DNA of 64,000 nt. It comes from Candidatus Methylacidiphilales bacterium (GTDB lineage Bacteria > Verrucomicrobiota > Verrucomicrobiia > Methylacidiphilales > CAZTYG01). The number at the start of each line of letters is the position of its first letter. Position 1 is the first letter of the stretch. A program made the translations under genes and the position numbers. The notes below the pieces were generated by a model. It ran no database searches and had not been told where the DNA came from. It was given only the letters and a program-made list of their open reading frames with translations. Positions 27,570-34,104 of the stretch are shown here, one piece after another. Where the stretch lies: the NCBI GenBank assembly GCA_033875315.1, contig JANRJG010000026.1:62001-126000 (forward strand), in the 5' to 3' direction.

Positions 27570-28196
27570 TCAACGGTCCTTGGGGTATTCCACGTTGTTC
27601 TGGAGCCGTTTCTGATCCTCGGCGGGCAGCCACACCTCCCGGTAGGGCTTTTTCTGGTTGTAGAGCTCAAGCCGGCTGCGCGCCTCGGCCAATCGCGGCG
27701 ATTCCGGGAATTTTTTCATCCCCGCCATCAGCACTTGGCGGGCCTGTTGGAAGTTCGACATCTCCGCGTAGGCCGCTGCCAGGATATCGTAGTTCTCCAG
27801 CGATTCGGCCTCCTTCAACGCCTTTTGTCCGTAGGCCACCGCGCGGGTCCCGTCACGCACGTGCTTGACCGGGGACGTCGCCAGCAACCAGGCCAGCGTG
27901 GTGTAATCCGTCAGGCTGACCGGCTGCAACAGGCAGGCTTCCCTCAAATCATAAGCCGAGCGCTCCAGTTGCCCCGTCTTGGCGGCACAGTAGGCCCGGC
28001 GCACATAAGCCGTGGGCGAATCTTCGCGCAGCTTGATCGCCGCCGAATAATCCTCGAAAGCCTCCTGGTAGTGGCCTTTCTTTTCATGCTCGAAACCGCT
28101 CAGTATCAAGGAGGAAAAGTCCGCCGCCTGTTCCGCGCCCCGCAGCCCGGAAAGCATCATCCCAGTAACCAACAAGATCAGGCCCGTTTGTTTCAT
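27570..28196 (-). CDS. secreted TPR protein
   Basis: A 208-residue protein with a signal peptide (about 1-20) and three to four TPR units (FEHEKKGHYQEAFEDYSAAI at about 35-54, AYVRRAYCAAKTGQLERSAYDLREA, and NYDILAAAYAEMSNFQQARQVL). A Lys/Pro-rich C-terminus ends in a charged tail. TPRs scaffold protein complexes, here probably periplasmic. It lies between the roadblock-like pair and the PUR protein on the same strand. The partner is unknown. Confidence 0.8.
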   Translation of the reverse strand: MKQTGLILLVTGMMLSGLRGAEQAADFSSLILSGFEHEKKGHYQEAFEDYSAAIKLREDSPTAYVRRAYCAAKTGQLERSAYDLREACLLQPVSLTDYTTLAWLLATSPVKHVRDGTRAVAYGQKALKEAESLENYDILAAAYAEMSNFQQARQVLMAGMKKFPESPRLAEARSRLELYNQKKPYREVWLPAEDQKRLQNNVEYPKDR

Positions 28197-28239
28197 CGTA
28201 TCCTCATGCTATCCAATACGCCTGCCGCCATGCGGGCAT

Positions 28240-28950
28240 TCACCGTCCCTGCCCCGCCGCAGGCGCCGGCATCTGCCGTTCCACCCGGTCCACCAAGTCG
28301 CCCGCCGCTTCCAGAAAAAACTTGCGCCGTTCCACGCTGGAGATCCGCGACCCCGCCATATCGGCCAAACGCAGCATCTCTGCCCGGCTGTCGAAAGTCA
28401 CTCCGATCTCCACCTCGCGCAACACCGTCCCCACCACCTCGTGTGCACTGGGGCCTACGAAAAGTTCCATCAGTGTGCCCAATTGCTCGATGTAAGCCTG
28501 GTCATGCGAACCACGGTCCTGCCGGACCAGTTCCATTTCCGCCCGGTGCGCCATCGCGGCGAGCGACTCGGCCGACTCTGGTTGCTTTTTGTCCGAACCT
28601 CCGAGGAGGGCGCGCTCCAAATTGACCACGGTCAGGTTGATCGGCTGTCGGAGGTTGGCCACCGAAGCCTTGGGCTGGATGAAAACCACCAGAGTGTGCT
28701 CCTGGCCGAACACTTTGACCCACAGGGTGAACCCCTGGAACTGGAACCGGAGTTCACGCAGGCGGATTTTCGCCCGGTCCACCAGATCGGTGATGCGGCG
28801 CAGGTGGCCGATCAACTGCTCGAGGATCTGCACCGTGTAGTTTTTGGGAACCGCGGCCGCCAAAACACGCCCATCCCGGCTGTAAACAAACGCGGCCGCC
28901 ACTTCTTCCAATGCCTGCAACCGATCCAATGCGGGAATGTTCGGGATCAT
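28240..28950 (-). CDS. roadblock/LC7-like protein
   Basis: A 236-residue protein. The N-terminal 120 residues have the alternating helix/strand pattern of roadblock/LC7 domains (ALEEVAAAFVYSRDGRVLAAA, then a long helix, then TLVVFIQPKASV). The rest is helical with several Glu/Arg-rich stretches. Roadblock proteins regulate small Ras-like GTPases such as MglA. It overlaps the upstream gene by 4 bases (ATGA), so the pair acts together. The domain call is by pattern only. Confidence 0.6.
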   Translation of the reverse strand: MIPNIPALDRLQALEEVAAAFVYSRDGRVLAAAVPKNYTVQILEQLIGHLRRITDLVDRAKIRLRELRFQFQGFTLWVKVFGQEHTLVVFIQPKASVANLRQPINLTVVNLERALLGGSDKKQPESAESLAAMAHRAEMELVRQDRGSHDQAYIEQLGTLMELFVGPSAHEVVGTVLREVEIGVTFDSRAEMLRLADMAGSRISSVERRKFFLEAAGDLVDRVERQMPAPAAGQGR

Positions 28951-29645
28951 CCGTCCACCCCCACCACCTGCCAGAAGGCTTCCTCAAATTCGTCCGGCAG
29001 CACCTCCAGGCTGGCAAAAACGATGATGTAACGCTCGTGGATATGGAAGCGCCAGACCCGGCAAAGCTCGGTCTCCAGATACCACTCCTCGGCCTCGCCC
29101 GCCCCGAGCGACTGGCCCAATACGGCCACCTTTTCGGAAAATTGACGGAACCAGTCGGGGGAAAGAACCTGGTCGGGGACTTTGCCAATCAGCGGGATGA
29201 TGTTCTCCCCGTCGTCCTTCATCGCACAAATGAATCCCGACAGCGTCTCCAGTTTGTCGACAAACCAAAGAAAGGGGTCCTGCATGGCCAGGGGCAGCAC
29301 CGGCATAGGCCCCGAAGACGGCCCCCCGGTGGCGAAATCCCCGATCGCGTCCTTGAGACCATGGGCCGCTTCGGCCCCCACCAAATCTTCGATCACCCGG
29401 TCCAACGGCTCCCAGATCGTCCGCTTGATCCCGCGCGGCAGCTCTCCCAAAGTGTAGCTACTCAATTGCCATCCCAACATCAGCTTGAGTGCATCGTTGG
29501 CCCACAACTTGCCGGAATTGACCTCGATCAATTGCGCATCCTTGAAGTAAAGGAATCCGCTCTCCCCGGCATCCTCGAAAACCGAAAGCATGCAGTTCCT
29601 TCGGGGCAGGCACTCGGTCTTGATGATTTCAATGAGGTTGATCAT
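28947..29645 (-). CDS. DUF4388-like/roadblock-associated protein
   Basis: A 232-residue soluble protein. The N-terminus (about 1-75) resembles PATAN/DUF4388 domains: ECLPRRNCMLSVF, GFLYFKDAQLIEVNSGKL and LMLGWQLSSYTLGELP. This domain follows the pattern of collecting 'expression as low-signal' regulatory partners in gliding and polarity systems. The C-terminal half (about 125-225) is strand/helix rich with ERYIIVFASLEVLPDEF. It is the first gene of a coupled pair with the roadblock-like gene. Function is inferred. Confidence 0.55.
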   Translation of the reverse strand: MINLIEIIKTECLPRRNCMLSVFEDAGESGFLYFKDAQLIEVNSGKLWANDALKLMLGWQLSSYTLGELPRGIKRTIWEPLDRVIEDLVGAEAAHGLKDAIGDFATGGPSSGPMPVLPLAMQDPFLWFVDKLETLSGFICAMKDDGENIIPLIGKVPDQVLSPDWFRQFSEKVAVLGQSLGAGEAEEWYLETELCRVWRFHIHERYIIVFASLEVLPDEFEEAFWQVVGVDG

Positions 29646-29659
29646 GCGGTCGTCTCACC

Positions 29660-30514
29660 TCAGGGTAACAGGCAAGGGGTTTGAATCCAGCAATTTGGTC
29701 CGAAATGATCCCGGGCCGCCTCCGCCACCCGCGAGGCCGCCTCCGCATCCGGCAAAAGGGCAAACACGGTCGCCCCACTCCCGCTCATCATCGCATCCAC
29801 CACCCCCGGTTGTCCCAACAGCCACGCCTTGGCCTCGGCTATCCAGAAATACTTCGTAAAAACCGCCGGCTCGAGATCGTTCCGCAACCGCACCCGCTCC
29901 CGCCCCGGAATCCCCCGGACAGCCAGTTCCAGGCGACCAAGTTCCCCCGCCTGCGGTTCGGCGGCGTAGGTGCGGTAGGCCCAAGGGGTCGGCACCCCAA
30001 AACCCGGATTCAACAACAACACATGCCCCCGCCAGTCCAATTCCACCGGCCGGGTGATCTCCCCCCGCCCCGTGCACCACGATGCCCCGCCATCCAGGAA
30101 AAACGCGATGTCACTGCCCAACCGCCCCGCCAGATCCTTGAGTTGCGCGCGGCTCAAACCACATCCCCAAAGATCATTCACCGCATGCAAGACCGCCGCC
30201 GCGTTTCCACTACCCCCGGCCAAACCGCCGCCCATCGGAATCACCTTGCGCAACACCATCCGCACCCCCTTGCGACAACCTGTCACCTCTTGCACCAGCG
30301 CCGCCGCCCTCCATACCAAATTCGTCGGATCCGCGGGCAGGTCAGCCCCCTCCACCCGAAGCGTGATCCCCTCCCCGGATTCCTCAATCTCCAATTCGTC
30401 ATACAAACCGACCGGGCACATCAGGGTCTCCAATTCATGGAAACCATCCGGCCGCTTACCGGTGATTTCCAGGGTCAGGTTGATCTTGGCCGGGCTCCGT
30501 ACTTTCAACAACAT
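29660..30514 (-). CDS. ispE: 4-diphosphocytidyl-2-C-methyl-D-erythritol kinase
   Basis: GHMP-kinase of 284 residues that phosphorylates CDP-ME in the MEP pathway. The start MLLKVRSPAKINLTLEITGKRPDGFHELET is typical (Lys10 and Asp positions in PAKINL). IPMGGGLAGGSGNAA forms the ATP-binding glycine loop, and MSGSGATVFAL closes the third motif. Upstream in-frame codons are rejected because they cross the divergent pyrF start. The intergenic gap to pyrF is 61 bases and should hold both promoters. Confidence 0.93.
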   Translation of the reverse strand: MLLKVRSPAKINLTLEITGKRPDGFHELETLMCPVGLYDELEIEESGEGITLRVEGADLPADPTNLVWRAAALVQEVTGCRKGVRMVLRKVIPMGGGLAGGSGNAAAVLHAVNDLWGCGLSRAQLKDLAGRLGSDIAFFLDGGASWCTGRGEITRPVELDWRGHVLLLNPGFGVPTPWAYRTYAAEPQAGELGRLELAVRGIPGRERVRLRNDLEPAVFTKYFWIAEAKAWLLGQPGVVDAMMSGSGATVFALLPDAEAASRVAEAARDHFGPNCWIQTPCLLP

Positions 30515-30575
30515 CGGGCCATTGAAAAGGGATACCCGGACTTGAAAAGCAATTTCCACCCCCGATGATCCCTCC

Positions 30576-31265
30576 ATGGCCATTTCCCCCAACCAGATCA
30601 TCCTCGCCCTTGACCTCGACTCCCCCGACGAGGCAATCCGCTGGGCCGAACGCTTCGGCCCCCGCATCGGTTGCTACAAAGTCGGCCTCCAGCTCTTCTC
30701 CCGCTCCGGACCCGATCTCGTGCGCGAACTCCGCCGCCGCCAGGCCGAGGTCTTCCTCGACCTCAAGCTCCACGACATACCCAACACAGTCGCCAAGGCC
30801 GTCGAAGCCCTCCTTCCCCTCGACCTCAAGTTCCTCACCCTTCACACCCTGGGTGGGCCGACCATGATCGAGGCCGCTGTGAAAGCCGCCGCCACCGCCC
30901 CTCAAACCACCCTCCTCGGCGTCACCATCCTGACCAGCCTCGGCGACGACGAAATCAACCAGCTTGGCTTCGACCACACCGCCTCCGGCCAGGCCGTCCA
31001 CCTCGCCCGACTCGCCGTCAACGCCGGCCTCCGCGGCCTCGTATGCTCCCCCTTGGAAGCCCCCCTTCTCCGCGGCCAGCTCGGCCCGGACATCACCCTC
31101 GTCACCCCCGGCGTCCGGCCTCTCGGGTCCGGGGTCGACGATCAGTCCCGCATCGCCACCCCGCGCCAAGCCCTCGAGGACGGTGCCTCCTACATCGTCA
31201 TCGGCCGCCCCATACTCGCCGCCTCGGACCCCGAGGCCGCCCTCTCCGCCATCCTCGCCGAATAA
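30576..31265 (+). CDS. pyrF: orotidine 5'-phosphate decarboxylase
   Basis: A 229-residue class I (PyrF) enzyme for the last step of UMP synthesis. The active-site set is visible: Asp13 in LALDLDS, Lys35 in GCYKVGLQL, and DLKLHDIPNTV with Asp62, Lys64 and Asp67. A C-terminal VTPGVRPLGS and YIVIGRPI phosphate-binding segment follows. The length is normal. It stands divergent to ispE, and the gene downstream is a DMT-family membrane protein after a heptamer array. Confidence 0.95.
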   Translation: MAISPNQIILALDLDSPDEAIRWAERFGPRIGCYKVGLQLFSRSGPDLVRELRRRQAEVFLDLKLHDIPNTVAKAVEALLPLDLKFLTLHTLGGPTMIEAAVKAAATAPQTTLLGVTILTSLGDDEINQLGFDHTASGQAVHLARLAVNAGLRGLVCSPLEAPLLRGQLGPDITLVTPGVRPLGSGVDDQSRIATPRQALEDGASYIVIGRPILAASDPEAALSAILAE

Positions 31266-31275
31266 GCAATCCTCG

Positions 31276-31317
31276 TTCCCAATTCCCCATTTCGCATTTC
31301 ACATTTCACATTTCAAA
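31276..31317. repeat. degenerate heptanucleotide array (TTTCACA units)
   Basis: Six consecutive 7-base units: TTCCCAA, TTCCCCA, TTTCGCA, TTTCACA, TTTCACA and TTTCAAA. It fills most of the pyrF-DMT intergenic gap. Confidence 0.7.
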
Positions 31318-31325
31318 GGCAGCCC

Positions 31326-31670
31326 GTGCCTCCGCTCATTTCCACCATAGCCTTGCTAATCCTGTCGAATGTCTTCATGACCTTTGCCTGGTATGGCCAT
31401 CTCAAACACCTCAACTCCAAACCTTGGGTCATCGCCGCCCTCATCAGCTGGGGCATCGCGCTCTTCGAATACCTCCTCCAGGTCCCGGCCAACCGCATCG
31501 GCTTCCAGTCCGGAATCTCCCTCGCCCAGCTGAAAATCCTCCAGGAAGTCATCACCCTTTCGGTCTTCGTCCCGTTTGCCGTCCTCTACATGGGCCAACC
31601 CCTCAAATTGGATTATCTCTGGGCCACCCTCTGCCTCGTCGGTGCCGTCTACTTCATCTTCCGCAGCTGA
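31326..31670 (+). CDS. DMT-family membrane protein (DUF486)
   Basis: A 114-residue protein of four predicted membrane helices (about 6-22, 32-50, 70-88, 94-112) matching the DUF486 small DMT family (FAWYGHLK, WGIALFEYLLQVPANRIGF, LKILQEVITL). It starts at a GTG. The function of the family is unknown, and the fold resembles small drug/metabolite transporters. It precedes the NikR-like gene by 110 bases. Confidence 0.87.
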   Translation: MPPLISTIALLILSNVFMTFAWYGHLKHLNSKPWVIAALISWGIALFEYLLQVPANRIGFQSGISLAQLKILQEVITLSVFVPFAVLYMGQPLKLDYLWATLCLVGAVYFIFRS

Positions 31671-31743
31671 AAAATCCCTTCATCTCCCGGTCCGGTCTAC
31701 GCGGCCCGTGATCATCCATCCGCGTTTCTGGCACGCTTCCCGC

Positions 31744-31779
31744 TTGCAATAGTATGAAGAATTTATAATTTCTTCATAC
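31744..31779 (+). promoter_or_regulatory. NikR-type operator overlapping the regulator's own promoter
   Basis: GTATGA (31752-31757), 16 bases, then TCATAC (31774-31779) reproduces the GTATGA-N16-TCATAC operator known for E. coli NikR, and the arms extend into a near-perfect palindrome. A consensus -10 TATAAT (31764-31769) sits at its centre, with a weak -35-like TTGCAA at 31744-31749 (spacer only 14). Transcription would start about 5 bases before the ATG at 31781, so the mRNA is nearly leaderless and the regulator would block its own promoter. Confidence 0.75.
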
Positions 31780-31780
31780 C

Positions 31781-32224
31781 ATGTCCACTGCCCTCGTCCG
31801 CTTCACCGTCAGCATGCCCGCCCCGACCGTCCGCGGTCTCGACCGCGTGGCCAAGGGCCGCGGCTTCCCCAACCGCTCGCAGGCCCTGGCGGCCCTCATC
31901 CGAGAAGGTGTTGCGGACTACGATGCCCGCCTCGACACCACCGTCATGATGGGCGTGCTCACTTTCACCTACGAACACCGCCGCCGGAACCTCCAGAACC
32001 GCATCACCGACCTCCAACACCGCCACCTCAAGGAAATCGTCACCATCCAGCTCGTTCACCTGGAAAAACACCAAAGCTTGCAAATCCTCGTCGTCCAAGG
32101 ACCGGCACAAATCCTGCGTCAACTCAAGGATGTCTTCGCTTCGCTCAAGGGCGTTCAACACGCCTCCCTCCAACTCAACAGCACCGTCCTCCCCCCCCTC
32201 CACGACAAACCCGCCCGCCGATGA
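31781..32224 (+). CDS. NikR-family ribbon-helix-helix regulator with altered metal site
   Basis: A 147-residue protein: an N-terminal ribbon-helix-helix (VRFTVSMPAPTVRGLDRVA, then RSQALAALIREGVADY) and a C-terminal ACT-like metal-binding domain (VVQGPAQILRQLKDVFASLKGVQHASL). It aligns without gaps, offset by 4, to E. coli NikR from memory. Ligands His76 and His89 correspond to His80 and His93, but His87 and Cys95 become Leu91 and Ser99. The usual square-planar nickel site is therefore incomplete and the signal may not be nickel. It leads the guanidine island and overlaps the next gene by 4 bases. Confidence 0.85.
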   Translation: MSTALVRFTVSMPAPTVRGLDRVAKGRGFPNRSQALAALIREGVADYDARLDTTVMMGVLTFTYEHRRRNLQNRITDLQHRHLKEIVTIQLVHLEKHQSLQILVVQGPAQILRQLKDVFASLKGVQHASLQLNSTVLPPLHDKPARR

Positions 32225-32967
32225 AAACCGCTGACATCACCCTTCCCGGCATCCCCGAATCCAAGATCCGTTTCCGCGAAATCGTCCCCGGCGGCGGCAA
32301 CTGGTCCCATGTCCTCAAGCGCGGCACCACCCTCCGCCTCATGAACCCCCGCGGCGGCCTCAATGCCGCGGCGATCTTTTTCAACTTCGAACTCCCCTCC
32401 GAACGCTTCAATCTGCCGGACACACTCAAGGCCCAACACACGGCCAAACTCACCACCGGCCACTGCCTCTATTCCGACATGGGCCGCATCCTCGTCTCCA
32501 TACCCCGCGACACCGCCGGATGGCACGATCCCCTCACTGGCCCCTCCACCCCGGAAACCATCCACGCCGCATTCGGCCCCAAATCTTTCCAGGAAGCGCG
32601 CAACCATTTCCACCGCAATGCCCGCGACAACTTTCTGGTCGAGCTTGGCAAATACAACCTCGGCCGCCGTGACCTCGTCATGAATGTCAATTTCTTCAGC
32701 AAGGTCGCGGTCGACAACGAAGGCCAGCTCAACTTCCACCCGGGGCACGCCCAACCCGGTTCGTTCATCGACCTCCGCGCTGAGATGAACACCCTCGTCA
32801 TCCTCAACACCTGCCCCCACCCCCTCTCCCCCGCCGGTCCCTACGACCCCGCCCCCCTCCACCTCGCTGTTTTCACCTCTGATCCCGTGGCCGATGACGA
32901 CCCTTGCCGCATCTCCTGCCCCGAAAACCAACGCGGCTTCGAACTCACCGAACGGTATTTCCTGTGA
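32221..32967 (+). CDS. carboxyguanidine deiminase subunit (urea amidolyase-associated protein 1, DUF1989)
   Basis: A 248-residue DUF1989 protein of the UAAP1 type. Visible features are GGNWSHVLKRGTTLRL, a GGLNAAAIFFN segment, TTGHCLYSDMGRILVSI and RNARDNFLVELGKYNLGRRDLVMNVNFF. Proteins of this pair, found beside 'urea carboxylases', are now known as the two subunits that deiminate carboxyguanidine to allophanate. It is translationally coupled to the NikR-like gene (ATGA) and followed by its partner after a heptamer array. Confidence 0.85.
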   Translation: MKTADITLPGIPESKIRFREIVPGGGNWSHVLKRGTTLRLMNPRGGLNAAAIFFNFELPSERFNLPDTLKAQHTAKLTTGHCLYSDMGRILVSIPRDTAGWHDPLTGPSTPETIHAAFGPKSFQEARNHFHRNARDNFLVELGKYNLGRRDLVMNVNFFSKVAVDNEGQLNFHPGHAQPGSFIDLRAEMNTLVILNTCPHPLSPAGPYDPAPLHLAVFTSDPVADDDPCRISCPENQRGFELTERYFL

Positions 32968-32970
32968 TTG

Positions 32971-32998
32971 CTTAAAACTTAATACTTAAAACATAAAA
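32971..32998. repeat. degenerate heptanucleotide array (CTTAAAA units)
   Basis: Four 7-base units (CTTAAAA, CTTAATA, CTTAAAA, CATAAAA) fill the 36-base gap between the two DUF1989 genes. Confidence 0.65.
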
Positions 32999-33003
32999 CT
33001 AGC

Positions 33004-33654
33004 ATGCTCACCGAATCCCCCCTCAAACCCACCGCGGCCGTATTGGATCAGATTATCCCCGCCGGAGACGGCTGGATGCACGAAATCAAGGCAGGCCAAA
33101 CCTTCCGCATCGTCGACCTGGAAGGCAACCAGGCCGTCGACACGATTTTTTACAACGCCCTCGACCCCGCCGACCGCTACAGCGCCCAGGAAACGATCCG
33201 CGCCCAGGGCAAAATCTACCTCACCACAGGCAGCCGCCTTCTCTCACTCGAAGGCCACACACTGCTCACCATCACCGCCGATACCTGCGGCCGCCATGAC
33301 ACCCTCGGCGGGGCCTGTGCCGCCGAAAGCAACATGGTCCGCTACGCCCTCGAAAAGCGCTCCATGCACAACTGCCGCGACACCTTCCTGCTCCAGATTG
33401 CGGAATACGGACGCGGCTACTCCAAGGGCGATGTCGGCGCCAACATCAACTTCTTCATGAATGTTCCCGTCACCCCCGAAGGCGGCCTCACCTTCGAGGA
33501 CGGCGTCTCCGCCCCCGGTAAATATGTCGAAATGCGGGCCGAAATGGACGTCGTCTGCCTCATCTCCAACTGCCCCCAGCTCAACAATCCGTGCAATGCC
33601 TACAATCCCACACCCGTGAGGGTGCTGATTTGGGACGTGGACGGCCGTCCTTAG
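33004..33654 (+). CDS. carboxyguanidine deiminase subunit (urea amidolyase-associated protein 2, DUF1989)
   Basis: A 216-residue DUF1989 protein of the UAAP2 type: [61 protein letters not shown] and [17 protein letters not shown] (key residues Cys, His and Asp for metal/substrate binding). It pairs with the preceding gene as the second subunit. Its stop codon lies inside the left inverted repeat of the four-helix-bundle cassette, so its last codons may have been replaced by the insertion. Confidence 0.87.
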   Translation: MLTESPLKPTAAVLDQIIPAGDGWMHEIKAGQTFRIVDLEGNQAVDTIFYNALDPADRYSAQETIRAQGKIYLTTGSRLLSLEGHTLLTITADTCGRHDTLGGACAAESNMVRYALEKRSMHNCRDTFLLQIAEYGRGYSKGDVGANINFFMNVPVTPEGGLTFEDGVSAPGKYVEMRAEMDVVCLISNCPQLNNPCNAYNPTPVRVLIWDVDGRP

Positions 33655-34104
33655 TCCTTGGTCATTCGTCCTTGGAGGAATCTTGAACCCGACCGACCGA
33701 CTTCAGATAGGCATTCAAGGTCTTGGGAAGCGCATCAACCAGGACTTTAAGCCGTTTGATCTGACCAGTGGTCAGCAGCTTGCGCTTGTGGGCACGCCTC
33801 AGAAAATGACGGGTCTCATTGAGCGATCCACGTGCGATTTTAATGAACCGCTTGTTGTCCAGAAAGCTTCCCCTGCCTGCACCCTCGGCGATGTTCGCTC
33901 CCACCGAGTCCACCGCACGCACAAGCTGTTTGCCCACGGTGTCTTTAGCAAACACATCCCAACAGACGACAATATCCCAAACCGCATCCGCCAATTCTTC
34001 TGCCATCCGATACACCCTCAAATTCTCAAAAGATTCATGCGCCACAGCAAAACCCTATCGCCTTGCCCCATGAAACCAAGGACAAAGGACCAATGACCAA
34101 GGAC
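33647..34104. mobile_element. IVS-like single-gene cassette bounded by 29-base inverted heptamer arrays
   Basis: The left arm 33647-33675 and right arm 34076-34104 are inverted copies, identical at 25 of 29 positions, each made of four CCAAGGA-like heptamers. They enclose one reverse-strand gene for a four-helix-bundle protein. The left arm contains the upstream gene's stop codon and the cassette gene's own C-terminal codons. The right arm contains the carboxylase start. Intervening sequences of 23S rRNA genes have the same design (inverted ends, IVP gene). The cassette interrupts an otherwise same-strand operon. Confidence 0.6.
33662..34045 (-). CDS. four-helix-bundle protein (23S rRNA intervening-sequence protein family)
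   Basis: A 127-residue all-helical protein starting at GTG 34045. The family pattern is clear: [72 protein letters not shown] and a final helix. This family was first found encoded in IVS elements of 23S rRNA genes but occurs widely as scattered single genes of unknown function. It is the only reverse-strand gene in the island and is flanked by inverted repeats. Confidence 0.88.
   Translation of the reverse strand: MAHESFENLRVYRMAEELADAVWDIVVCWDVFAKDTVGKQLVRAVDSVGANIAEGAGRGSFLDNKRFIKIARGSLNETRHFLRRAHKRKLLTTGQIKRLKVLVDALPKTLNAYLKSVGRVQDSSKDE

Noticed and set aside
31680-31780. Guanidine (ykkC) riboswitch before the island
   Set aside because: No conserved ykkC words are present there, nor before the carboxylase or the creatininase. 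A protein operator explains the site better.
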